This document shows positions 19,857 through 27,618 of a DNA stretch of 64,000 nucleotides, in pieces. This stretch comes from Methylobacterium tardum (GTDB lineage: Bacteria > Pseudomonadota > Alphaproteobacteria > Rhizobiales > Beijerinckiaceae): contig NZ_CP097484.1 in the NCBI RefSeq assembly GCF_023546765.1, positions 6,134,001-6,198,000 of the forward strand, read 5' to 3'. A model generated the notes under the pieces. That model worked only from the letters and a program-made list of their open reading frames with translations, was not told where the DNA came from and made no database searches. Both the position numbers and the translations under genes were made by a program. How positions within the stretch are numbered: the stretch's first letter is position 1; every line of letters begins with the position of its first letter.

Positions 19857-20102
19857 ATGATGCGGCAGGATCCGAAGACGCTCGGTCGTCGCCAGTTCTT
19901 TCGGGCGCTCGGCGGAAGCACCGTGGCGGCCGCCGCCGCGGTCGCGTCGCCGATGGCTGCGACGGAGGCCCAGGCCTACGACCCGGGCCAGGACGAGACG
20001 CGCAGCCGGTACCGCCTGAGCGATCACGTAAAGGCGTTCTACCGGACCAACGGCTACGAGACGCTCCTGAAAAATCCCGATCCTGCGCCGGGGACGAAGT
20101 GA
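19857..20102 (+). CDS. Small Tat-targeted protein of the formate dehydrogenase 3 operon
   Basis: An 81-residue protein with a twin-arginine signal (GRRQFFRALGG, then an Ala-rich hydrophobic stretch ending ATEAQA) and a 50-residue mature part with RLSDHVKAFYRTNGYETLLKNP. It lies 7 bases before fdh3A. Small Tat partners of this size recur in front of membrane formate dehydrogenase genes; function is unknown, possibly a subunit or a targeting helper. Confidence 0.7.
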   Translation: MMRQDPKTLGRRQFFRALGGSTVAAAAAVASPMAATEAQAYDPGQDETRSRYRLSDHVKAFYRTNGYETLLKNPDPAPGTK

Positions 20103-20109
20103 GGCTGCC

Positions 20110-23052
20110 ATGCTGACGAAGCGGAAGAGCGGCGAGGCCAGCCGCAGCAAGCATCAGGCGGTCGCGGCCGGTCTCGCGGCGGGCGTGCTCGACCGGCGTG
20201 CGTTCCTGCGCAAGTCCGGGCTCACGGCCGGGGCGCTCGCCGCCGCGGGCTCGATCCAGCTCGGCGCCGTCCGCAAGGTCGAGGCCGCCGGCTCGTCGGC
20301 GGTCGGGCCGGGGACGGTCATCAAGAAGAACATCTGCACGCATTGCTCGGTCGGCTGCACGGTGACCGCCGAAGTCGTGAACGGCGTGTGGGTCGGCCAG
20401 GAGCCGTCCTGGGCAAGTCCCATCAACCGCGGCACCCACTGCGCCAAGGGGGCCGCCATCCGCGAGCTGGTCTCGTCGGACCGCCGCCTGAAATATCCGA
20501 TGAAGCTCGTGGGCGGCCAGTGGCAGCGGATCTCCTGGGATCAGGCGATCGACGAGATCGGCGATAAGCTGCTGCAGATCCGCGAGAAGTGGGGTTCCGA
20601 TTCCGTCTACTGGCTCGGCTCGGCCAAGTACACGAACGAGGCCGCGTACCTGCTGCGGAAATTCGGGGCCTTCTGGGGCACCAACAACGTCGACCACCAG
20701 GCGCGCATCTGCCACTCGACCACCGTGGCGGGCGTGGCGAATACCTGGGGCTACGGCGCCCAGACCAACTCGTACAACGACATCCGCAACGCCAAGACCA
20801 TGATCATCATGGGCGGCAATCCCGCCGAGGCGCACCCGATCTCGATGCAGCACGTGCTGTCCGGGAAGGAGATCAACCGCGCCAACCTGATCGTCATCGA
20901 CCCCCGTTTCACCCGCACGGCGGCGCACGCCACCGACTATGTGCGCATCCGCTCGGGGACCGACATCCCGGTCGCGTGGGGCATGCTCTGGCACATCTTC
21001 CAGAATGGCTGGGAGGACAAGGACTTCATCCGCCAGCGCGTCTACGCGATGGACGACGTCCGCAAGGAGGTCGCCAAGTGGACGCCCGAGGAAGTGGAGC
21101 GCGTGTCCGGCGTGCCGGGCGAGCAGCTCCGCCGGGTGGCGGAGAAGTTCGCCAAGGAGAAGCCCGCCACCATGATCTGGTGCATGGGCAACACGCAGCA
21201 CACGGTCGGCACCGCCAATGTGCGCGCGCTCTGCATCCTGTGCTTGGCCACGGGCAATGTCGGCAAGCCGGGCACGGGCGCCAACATCTTCCGCGGGCAC
21301 ACGAACGTGCAGGGCGCGACCGACCTCGGCCTCGATGTGACGACCCTGCCGCTCTACTACGGCCTCGCCGAGGGCGGCTGGCGGCACTGGGCCCGCGTCT
21401 GGGAGGTGGACTACGCCTGGCTGCAATCGCGCTTCGATGAGGTTCCCGCGGCTGCCGGCCGCAAGGCGCGATCCCGCAAGGAGAACATGGAGACCCCGGG
21501 CATCACCTCGACCCGCTGGTTCGACTCCGTGAACCTTCCGCCCGACCAGATCGATCAGCGCAGCCCCACGCGGGCGATGATGATCTCGGGCCATGGCGGC
21601 AACACCGTCACGCGCCTGCCCGAGGCCCTCGAAGGCCTGAACAAGCTCGACCTGATGGTCGTCGCGGACCCGCATCCGACCACCTTCGCGGCGCTCGATG
21701 CCCGGCAGGACAACACCTACCTGCTCCCGATCTGCACCTCGCTGGAGATGGACGGCTGCCGCACGGCCTCGAACCGGTCCCTGCAATGGGGCGAGCAGAT
21801 CGTGAAGCCCGCCTTCGAGTCCAAGAACGACTACGAGTTCCTCTACCTGCTCTCGAAGAAGCTCGGCTTCGCCGACCCGATGTTCAAGAACATCAAGGTC
21901 GAGAACAACGTCCCCCTGGCCGAGGACATCCTGCGGGAGATCAACCGCGGCGGCTGGTCGACGGGCTATTGCGGGCAGTCGCCCGAGCGCCTGAAGGCGC
22001 ATATGCGCAACCAGCAAAAGTTCGACCTCGTCACCCTGCGGGCGCCGAAGGACGATCCGGAGGTCGGCGGAGACTATTACGGCCTGCCCTGGCCCTGCTG
22101 GGGCAAGCCGGAGATCCGCCATCCGGGCTCGGCCATCCTCTACAACACGGCGCTGCACGTGAAGGAGGGCGGCGGCACGTTCCGCGCGCGCTTCGGCACC
22201 GAACGCAACGGCGAGACCCTGCTGGCCGAGGATTCCTTCTCGAAGGGCTCCGACCTGACCGACGGCTATCCGGAATTCACCCTCGGCGTGTTCAAGAAGC
22301 TCGGGTGGGACAAGGATCTCACGGCGGACGAGCTGGCGACGATCCTGAAGATCGGCGGCGACAAGCCCGACACGGTGAGCTGGGCGACCGACCTCTCGGG
22401 CGGCATCCAGCGCGTCTGTCTCGAGCACGGCGTCTCGCCTTTCGGCAACGGCAAGGCGCGCGCGAATGCCTGGAACCTGCCCGACCCGGTGCCGGTCCAC
22501 CGCGAGCCGATCTACTCACCGCGCCCGGATCTCGTGGCCAAGTACCCGACCCGGCCCGATGAGCGTCAGTTCCGCATGCCCAATATCGGCTTCTCGGTGC
22601 AGAAGGCGGCGGTCGAGCGCAACGTCGCCCGGGACTTCCCGATCATCCTCACCTCGGGCCGCCTCGCCGAGTACGAGGGCGGCGGCGAGGAGACGCGCTC
22701 CAACCCATGGCTCGCCGAGCTGCAGCAGGACATGTTCGCCGAGATCAACACCGGCGACGCGGCCGAGCGCGGCATCAAGGATGGTCAGTGGGTCTGGGTC
22801 ACCGGCGCGGAGAACAACTCCAAGACGAAGGTGAAGGCCCTCGTGACCGACCGCGTCGGGAAGGGCGTCGCGTTCATGCCGTTCCATTTCTCCGGCTGGT
22901 ACCAGGGCAAGGACATGCGCGACTACTACCCGAGGGGCACCGACCCGGTCGTGCTCGGCGAGAGCGTCAACACCGTCACGACCTACGGCTTCGATCCCGT
23001 CACCGGCATGCAGGAGACGAAAGCCACCCTGTGTCAGATCCGAGCGGCCTGA
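20110..23052 (+). CDS. fdh3A: Formate dehydrogenase 3, catalytic alpha subunit (molybdopterin)
   Basis: A 980-residue periplasmic bis-MGD formate dehydrogenase. An N-terminal Tat motif DRRAFLRKSG (residues 28-37) is followed by the [4Fe-4S] ligands C76, C79, C83 and C111 (CTHCSVGC, then THCAKG). Metal ligand C201 with H202 (RICHSTTVAG) shows it is a cysteine, not selenocysteine, enzyme. Later motifs include GGNPAEAHP and the C-terminal MGD-binding domain with TSGRLAEYEGGGEETRSN. It forms a complex with Fdh3B and Fdh3C and oxidises formate on the periplasmic side, passing electrons to the quinone pool. Order fdhX-like, fdh3A, B, C is a compact operon. Confidence 0.92.
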   Translation: MLTKRKSGEASRSKHQAVAAGLAAGVLDRRAFLRKSGLTAGALAAAGSIQLGAVRKVEAAGSSAVGPGTVIKKNICTHCSVGCTVTAEVVNGVWVGQEPSWASPINRGTHCAKGAAIRELVSSDRRLKYPMKLVGGQWQRISWDQAIDEIGDKLLQIREKWGSDSVYWLGSAKYTNEAAYLLRKFGAFWGTNNVDHQARICHSTTVAGVANTWGYGAQTNSYNDIRNAKTMIIMGGNPAEAHPISMQHVLSGKEINRANLIVIDPRFTRTAAHATDYVRIRSGTDIPVAWGMLWHIFQNGWEDKDFIRQRVYAMDDVRKEVAKWTPEEVERVSGVPGEQLRRVAEKFAKEKPATMIWCMGNTQHTVGTANVRALCILCLATGNVGKPGTGANIFRGHTNVQGATDLGLDVTTLPLYYGLAEGGWRHWARVWEVDYAWLQSRFDEVPAAAGRKARSRKENMETPGITSTRWFDSVNLPPDQIDQRSPTRAMMISGHGGNTVTRLPEALEGLNKLDLMVVADPHPTTFAALDARQDNTYLLPICTSLEMDGCRTASNRSLQWGEQIVKPAFESKNDYEFLYLLSKKLGFADPMFKNIKVENNVPLAEDILREINRGGWSTGYCGQSPERLKAHMRNQQKFDLVTLRAPKDDPEVGGDYYGLPWPCWGKPEIRHPGSAILYNTALHVKEGGGTFRARFGTERNGETLLAEDSFSKGSDLTDGYPEFTLGVFKKLGWDKDLTADELATILKIGGDKPDTVSWATDLSGGIQRVCLEHGVSPFGNGKARANAWNLPDPVPVHREPIYSPRPDLVAKYPTRPDERQFRMPNIGFSVQKAAVERNVARDFPIILTSGRLAEYEGGGEETRSNPWLAELQQDMFAEINTGDAAERGIKDGQWVWVTGAENNSKTKVKALVTDRVGKGVAFMPFHFSGWYQGKDMRDYYPRGTDPVVLGESVNTVTTYGFDPVTGMQETKATLCQIRAA

Positions 23053-23068
23053 GAGGAGCGACCTGATC

Positions 23069-23665
23069 ATGGCGCGCATGAAGTTTCTCTGCGACGCGGA
23101 TCGTTGCATCGAGTGCAACGCCTGCGTCACCGCCTGCAAGAACGAGCACGAAGTGCCGTGGGGCATCAACCGGCGGCGGGTGGTGACGCTCAACGACGGC
23201 AAGCCCGGCGAGCGCTCGGTCTCGATGGCCTGCATGCACTGCACCGACGCGCCCTGCGCGGCCGTGTGCCCGGTCAATTGCTTCTACACCACCGCCGACG
23301 CGGTGGTGCTGCACTCCAAGGACATCTGCATCGGCTGCGGCTACTGCTTCTACGCCTGCCCGTTCGGCGCACCGCAGTACCCGCGGGTCGGGAACTTCGG
23401 GTCCCGGGGCAAGATGGACAAGTGCACCTACTGCTCGGGTGGCCCCGAGCCCGATCTCTCGACCGCCGAATACGAGAAGTACGGTTCGAACCGGCTCGCG
23501 GAGGGCAAGCTGCCGCTCTGCGCCGAGATGTGCTCGACCAAGGCTCTGCTCGCGGGCGACGGCGAGATGATCGCCGAGATCTACAAGCAGCGGGTGATCA
23601 AGCGCGGGTACGGCTCGGGGGCCTGGGGCTGGAAGACGGCCTACCGCGAGACGATCACGATCTGA
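23069..23665 (+). CDS. fdh3B: Formate dehydrogenase 3, iron-sulfur beta subunit
   Basis: A 198-residue electron-transfer subunit carrying four [4Fe-4S] cluster motifs: CDADRCIECNACVTACKNEH, CMHCTDAPCAAVCP, CIGCGYCFYACPFGAP, and C-x2-C ... CAEMC near the end. This matches the FdnH/HybA type subunits that hand electrons from the catalytic subunit to the cytochrome b. No C-terminal membrane anchor is present; the separate gamma subunit provides it. The ATG is 17 bases after the fdh3A stop. Confidence 0.9.
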   Translation: MARMKFLCDADRCIECNACVTACKNEHEVPWGINRRRVVTLNDGKPGERSVSMACMHCTDAPCAAVCPVNCFYTTADAVVLHSKDICIGCGYCFYACPFGAPQYPRVGNFGSRGKMDKCTYCSGGPEPDLSTAEYEKYGSNRLAEGKLPLCAEMCSTKALLAGDGEMIAEIYKQRVIKRGYGSGAWGWKTAYRETITI

Positions 23666-23754
23666 TGTAGGGCTGCTCCTCTGCTGAGGGGCGCGCAGGA
23701 ACAGGGACCGCGGCAGAATCCGCGGACCGCTCGACCGATCTGAAAGGAACGCCG

Positions 23755-24792
23755 ATGCGGCGGGCATGGACGCTTCTCAGCACTCTCGTCCTGGCAACGG
23801 CGCTCTGGACGGCACCGGGTGTCTACGGGGCCGCGCAGGCGCAGAACCCGATCCAGGCCGATGGGCAGAACCCGACGGGCGCGAACCCCACGGCGGATTC
23901 GATCAATGAGGAGCTTCTGTTCCGGCAGGCCCCCAAGATCAGCGGGCGCATCAGCATCCCGGACGGCAAGGCCGCCAACCTGATCCAGCCGCAGGGCCGC
24001 GCGTACCAGATGTTCCGCGAGGGGTGGCTGCCCTGGATCGGGGCGCTCGTGATCCTCGGCATGCTCGGGGCCCTGGCGCTCTTCTTCCTCTGGCGCGGCC
24101 GCATCATCACGGATCACAGCCAGGAATCCGGCAAGAAGATCCTCCGGTTCAACGCATTCGAGCGGTTCACGCACTGGATGACGGCCGTGTGCTTCATCAT
24201 CCTGTCCCTGTCCGGCCTGAACTACATCTTCGGCAAACGGCTGCTGATGCCGCTGATCGGGCCGGATGCCTTCGGCGCGCTGGCCCAGTACGCGAAGTAC
24301 AGCCACGTCTATCTCGCCTGGCCCTTCATGCTGGGCGTCGCCTTCATGATCGTCGTCTGGATCCGGGACAACATCCCGAACCGGATCGACTGGGAGTGGC
24401 TCAAAGCTGGGGGCGGCTTTATCGGCAGCAAGCACCCGCATGCCGGCCGCTTCAACGCGGGCCAGAAGGGCGTGTTCTGGATGGTGGCCGGCTTCGGCGC
24501 CGCCATGGGCGCCACCGGCCTGATGATGCTCTTCCCGTTCGCGCTCTTCGACGTCAACGGGATGCAGATCATGCAGGTGATCCATTCCCTGATCGGCATC
24601 GTCTTCATCGCCGGTATCCTGGCCCACATCTACATCGGCACGCTCGGGATGAAGGGCGCCTACGACGCGATGGGCAGCGGTCAGGTCGATCTGGCCTGGG
24701 CGCGCGCGCACCACGACCTCTGGGTAGAGCAGGAGCAGGCCCGCACCGCGAGCGGCCCGCAGCTCGGATCCCGCCCGGCACCGGCCGAGTGA
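23755..24792 (+). CDS. fdh3C: Formate dehydrogenase 3, cytochrome b gamma subunit
   Basis: A 345-residue cytochrome b subunit. A signal peptide (TLLSTLVLATALWTAPGVYGA) and a periplasmic segment precede a transmembrane region with at least four helices: WLPWIGALVILGMLGALALFF, FTHWMTAVCFIILSLSGL, KYSHVYLAWPFMLGVAFMIV, VIHSLIGIVFIAGILAHIY. Histidines in FTHW, HVYL and the last helix are the expected haem b ligands. It accepts electrons from Fdh3B and reduces quinone. It follows fdh3B by 89 bases. Confidence 0.88.
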   Translation: MRRAWTLLSTLVLATALWTAPGVYGAAQAQNPIQADGQNPTGANPTADSINEELLFRQAPKISGRISIPDGKAANLIQPQGRAYQMFREGWLPWIGALVILGMLGALALFFLWRGRIITDHSQESGKKILRFNAFERFTHWMTAVCFIILSLSGLNYIFGKRLLMPLIGPDAFGALAQYAKYSHVYLAWPFMLGVAFMIVVWIRDNIPNRIDWEWLKAGGGFIGSKHPHAGRFNAGQKGVFWMVAGFGAAMGATGLMMLFPFALFDVNGMQIMQVIHSLIGIVFIAGILAHIYIGTLGMKGAYDAMGSGQVDLAWARAHHDLWVEQEQARTASGPQLGSRPAPAE

Positions 24793-24822
24793 TGGGCCGG
24801 GCTCATATCAGGACAAGCTGAC

Positions 24823-25062
24823 ATGAAAGCTTTCATCGCCGCCGTCCTTGCCGCCGTTCTCCTGGGCGTTGCGGCCATGCTGGCGCTCACGAGCAATCAG
24901 AAGTTCGCCTACCAGGCATTCGCCACCTCGGGTGCGCGGGTCTCCGAGCCGGGCACCAACCTGGTCGGCCCGCGTTGGAACGGCGACCCGTCCCCCGATG
25001 AGTTCGCCGGCGAGCCGCATGGGAAAGCCGAGGGCGCCGCCTCGCAGCCGAAGCGCTCCTGA
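24823..25062 (+). CDS. Small membrane-anchored protein after fdh3C
   Basis: A 79-residue protein with one N-terminal hydrophobic helix (FIAAVLAAVLLGVAAMLAL) and a short soluble part FAYQAFATSGARVSEPGTNLVGPRW. It lies 30 bases after fdh3C in the same orientation and may be an accessory subunit. No family was recognised. Confidence 0.65.
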   Translation: MKAFIAAVLAAVLLGVAAMLALTSNQKFAYQAFATSGARVSEPGTNLVGPRWNGDPSPDEFAGEPHGKAEGAASQPKRS

Positions 25063-25120
25063 GACCCGGCATTCGAGCGCCAGCTGCGACGAGACCAAGC
25101 TTTCAGGAGGAGCGCATCCG

Positions 25121-25672
25121 ATGAAGCGGCGACTGAGCACTTTCGCCCAGGCAATCGGCTTGGCAGGGGCCCTGCTCGTAGCGGACAACGCGCTCGCGCA
25201 GGAGAGCGGCACAGCCGCCCCATCCGGGCGTCCAGCCAATCTCTGCCAGGAGCTTCTGGCTTTCGTGAAGCAGCCGGAGCCGGCGAAGGAGGCCGCCGCG
25301 ACGCCTCCGCAACAGGCGACCGCTGTTTCAAATCCCTCGGGGGCAAGCCAGGGTGCGGCCTCTTCCGCGGGCGGCGACGTCCAGCAGAAGTCCGGGCTGA
25401 GTGGCCCGACCCCGGGAGGTTCGCCAAATCAGGCGGGCACCGATGCTCAGCGCGGGCCGGCGAACCAGGCGAAGGATGCGCCGGCTGCCACCAAGCCGGC
25501 ATCGGCACCTCACCCGGACGCCGCCACCATCGCGGCGGTCGAGGCCGCGGCCGCAGCCGACGACCAGCTCGGATGCCGTTCCGCCGCGCGGACAATGCGG
25601 ATGCACGGTGTCGCCCTCCCGCCACCGCTTCTTGCGCTCGCCGCGCTCGATCCGAAATTCTACGGTCGGTAG
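25121..25672 (+). CDS. Exported Ala/Pro/Gln-rich hypothetical protein
   Basis: A 183-residue exported protein with a strong AGGAGG (25105-25110) before ATG 25121 and a signal peptide (FAQAIGLAGALLVADNALAQ). The mature part starts LCQELLAFVKQPEP, has a low-complexity middle (PSGASQGAASSAGGDVQQK) and ends with a conserved-looking segment DDQLGCRSAARTMRMHGVAL. The single Cys near each end could pair. Terminal gene of the fdh3 cluster; function unknown. Confidence 0.65.
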   Translation: MKRRLSTFAQAIGLAGALLVADNALAQESGTAAPSGRPANLCQELLAFVKQPEPAKEAAATPPQQATAVSNPSGASQGAASSAGGDVQQKSGLSGPTPGGSPNQAGTDAQRGPANQAKDAPAATKPASAPHPDAATIAAVEAAAAADDQLGCRSAARTMRMHGVALPPPLLALAALDPKFYGR

Positions 25673-25812
25673 CATCCGGTCTTCAGCACCTCACATCGCG
25701 GTGCGCCGGCGGCTTCCGGAACCGGCGCGCACCGGCCGCCTCCGGCCTTCGTGATCCTTCGCGATGACGTCTCAGGCCAAGGGGCGGACGTAGGGCACCG
25801 CGGAGCGGTGGA

Positions 25813-26967
25813 TCACGCCGCGGCGTGCGCAAGGGCGTCGAGGACCAACTCGATCACGGCCTCGGGTTGCTCCTGCTGCACCCAGTGGCCGGCCCCCTCG
25901 ACGAAGTGGCAGCCGAGCATGCGCGCGCACGCTTCCTCCTGCATGCGCTCCAGCGCGCCGGGGGCTTGGAACGGACCCCAGTCACTCCGCCCGGCCACGA
26001 ACAGCGCGGGGACCTCGATCCGCTGACCGGCGAACCGCGCGAGGTCGCGGGCAAGGCTCCCATCCATTCGGCAGCGGTAGCCCTGGAGCGCCCCCTGGAA
26101 ACCGGTCCGCGCGTACTCGTCGACGTAGACTGCAAGTTCCCGATCGGTCAGCCACGCGCAGTTGCCACCCGCGTCGGCGGGCATCTCGGGGGCGACCGTC
26201 GCCGGCATGCTCCGGCCGAGATCCATGATGTAGTAGGTCGGCAGCTCCGCCAGCGTCTCGGCGGTCCAACGCGCGAGCGCGTGCGGGCGGTTGTCCGGCC
26301 AGTCCGCACTCTTGTGGTGGAAATAGGCGCGCAGGAAGGCCGTCAGGCCCTGCGGGCTGCCGTCCATGTCGGGCGCGGCCGATCGTGACGCATAGTAGAG
26401 GTGGTAGTGCTCGCGCGGGCGCGGCAGGGCCGCGAGCGCGGCGTGGATCGGGTCGTCGGCGGGGGCATGCAGACTTCGCCCCAGCGCGTCGAACGTGGGG
26501 GCACCGGCAAACGGGGCGCTCATCAGCACGACTGCTCCGAACACATCGGGGCGGGCCAGCGCGCAGTAGCCGGCGATCCAGGACCCAAAATCATGCCCGA
26601 TGATGGCGGCGGCTCGGTGCCGGCCAAGCGCGCTCGCCAGACACAGCAGATCGAGAAGGTGATTGTGGAGGCGGTAGGGCGCGAGGTCATCGTCGTAGCC
26701 GACCGAGCCGTTCGACGTGCGGCCATAGCCGCGCAGGTCGGGGGCTACGACGTGGTAGCCGGCCGCAGCCAGGGCCGGCATGATCTTGCGCCAGGAAAAG
26801 GCGATCTCTGGGAAGCCATGCACCAGAAAGATAAGGGGGCGGCCGGGCTCACCGTGGCCGGCCTCCAGCACGTGCATGCGCAGCCCGTTCACGCCGTCGA
26901 CGAAGCGCGCGCGGATCCCGTGTGGAAGCGCCTCGAAGGAAAGTGGCGGGAGGTTGGCCATACCCAT
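25813..26967 (-). CDS. Alpha/beta hydrolase, epoxide hydrolase-like
   Basis: A 384-residue alpha/beta hydrolase. Visible catalytic features are the oxyanion-hole segment FLVHGFPEIAFSWR, the nucleophile elbow GHDFGSW with Asp as nucleophile (as in epoxide hydrolases and haloalkane dehalogenases), an acid candidate in FVAGRSDWGPF and the catalytic His in VEGAGHWVQQEQP. The cap domain lies between about residues 135 and 290. Substrate unknown. The gene is longer than typical 290-330-residue members, mainly by an N-terminal tail. Divergent from the DUF2188 gene. Confidence 0.8.
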   Translation of the reverse strand: MGMANLPPLSFEALPHGIRARFVDGVNGLRMHVLEAGHGEPGRPLIFLVHGFPEIAFSWRKIMPALAAAGYHVVAPDLRGYGRTSNGSVGYDDDLAPYRLHNHLLDLLCLASALGRHRAAAIIGHDFGSWIAGYCALARPDVFGAVVLMSAPFAGAPTFDALGRSLHAPADDPIHAALAALPRPREHYHLYYASRSAAPDMDGSPQGLTAFLRAYFHHKSADWPDNRPHALARWTAETLAELPTYYIMDLGRSMPATVAPEMPADAGGNCAWLTDRELAVYVDEYARTGFQGALQGYRCRMDGSLARDLARFAGQRIEVPALFVAGRSDWGPFQAPGALERMQEEACARMLGCHFVEGAGHWVQQEQPEAVIELVLDALAHAAA

Positions 26968-27078
26968 GTCGTGCGCTCCACGGCTGCCAAAGGGGCGCGG
27001 TCCTCGAACCTAGCGCGCGACCCGGGACCGGCCAATCCGGCCGCGGGGCAACGCACCTGACCTCCGGCAGCTTTCCCA

Positions 27079-27114
27079 AAGCGCCTGTCTATAGACCGGT
27101 TCAGACAGGCGCTT
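27079..27114. repeat. Perfect 12-bp inverted repeat in a divergent intergenic region
   Basis: The arms aagcgcctgtct (27079-27090) and agacaggcgctt (27103-27114) are perfect complements around a 12-base loop. No T-run follows on the plus strand. It lies between the hydrolase gene (minus) and the DUF2188 gene (plus), so it may be an operator or transcript end. Confidence 0.6.
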
Positions 27115-27153
27115 GGACGAGCGGCCCGCGTCCGCTTGCGGTTGCATCCCGCT

Positions 27154-27179
27154 AGAACTGAAGAGCGGAGTGCCGCGTT
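27154..27179 (+). promoter_or_regulatory. EcfG-like promoter candidate before the DUF2188 gene
   Basis: AGAAC (27154-27158), 17 bases, CGTT (27176-27179) is one mismatch from the EcfG consensus GGAAC-N16/17-CGTT. It ends 27 bases before the ATG at 27206. Weak on its own. Confidence 0.4.
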
Positions 27180-27205
27180 GCCTCGTGCAAGCGCGAGGTT
27201 CCGCC

Positions 27206-27445
27206 ATGGCAAGCGTCACGTACCAAGTGGTCGAGCACGATGGAGGTTGGGCGTATAAAGTCGGCGATGTGTTCTCCGAGACGTTCCCAACTCGGAAGGA
27301 TGCGCATGCGGCCGCGGAACGTGCGGCAGCGGAGCAGCGTGCACCGGACGATGACACCGTGATCAGCTACGAAGATGAGAAGTACCGGTGGCACGACGAG
27401 ACCGCCCGGGGCGGTGACCGGCCCGAGACGAAGGTCGAGGATTGA
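27206..27445 (+). CDS. DUF2188 domain protein
   Basis: A 79-residue protein: SVTYQVVEHDGGWAYKVGDV, TFPTRKDAHAAAERAAAEQ, then an acidic end. This fits the DUF2188 domain (W-K-V, F-x-T-K-x-A-x4-A), small proteins common in Rhizobiales and often stress-linked. ATG 27206 is used since the domain starts there. The EcfG-like element 27154-27179 suggests possible general-stress control, which is inference. Confidence 0.65.
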   Translation: MASVTYQVVEHDGGWAYKVGDVFSETFPTRKDAHAAAERAAAEQRAPDDDTVISYEDEKYRWHDETARGGDRPETKVED

Positions 27446-27618
27446 TGGTGGTGGGTTGCAGACCTGCCTGCTTCTCCCGGCCTTGGCGTTCGTCCACCGT
27501 TAGGTCGACTTCCGCGCTCTCATCCGGGCCTGAGGGCGCCTTGGGGCTGATCGGGGGACTGGACAGCCGTTCAGGTCAGATGCTGTCCGGTAGCCGCATT
27601 TGCCGGTTGAAGCGCGCC

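Noticed and set aside
19732..22500. Open frame of 922 codons on the minus strand
   Set aside because: Lies opposite fdh3A, which has clear motifs. Such long antisense frames are common with 70% GC and high third-position GC; composition is His/Asp/Arg-rich with no family match.
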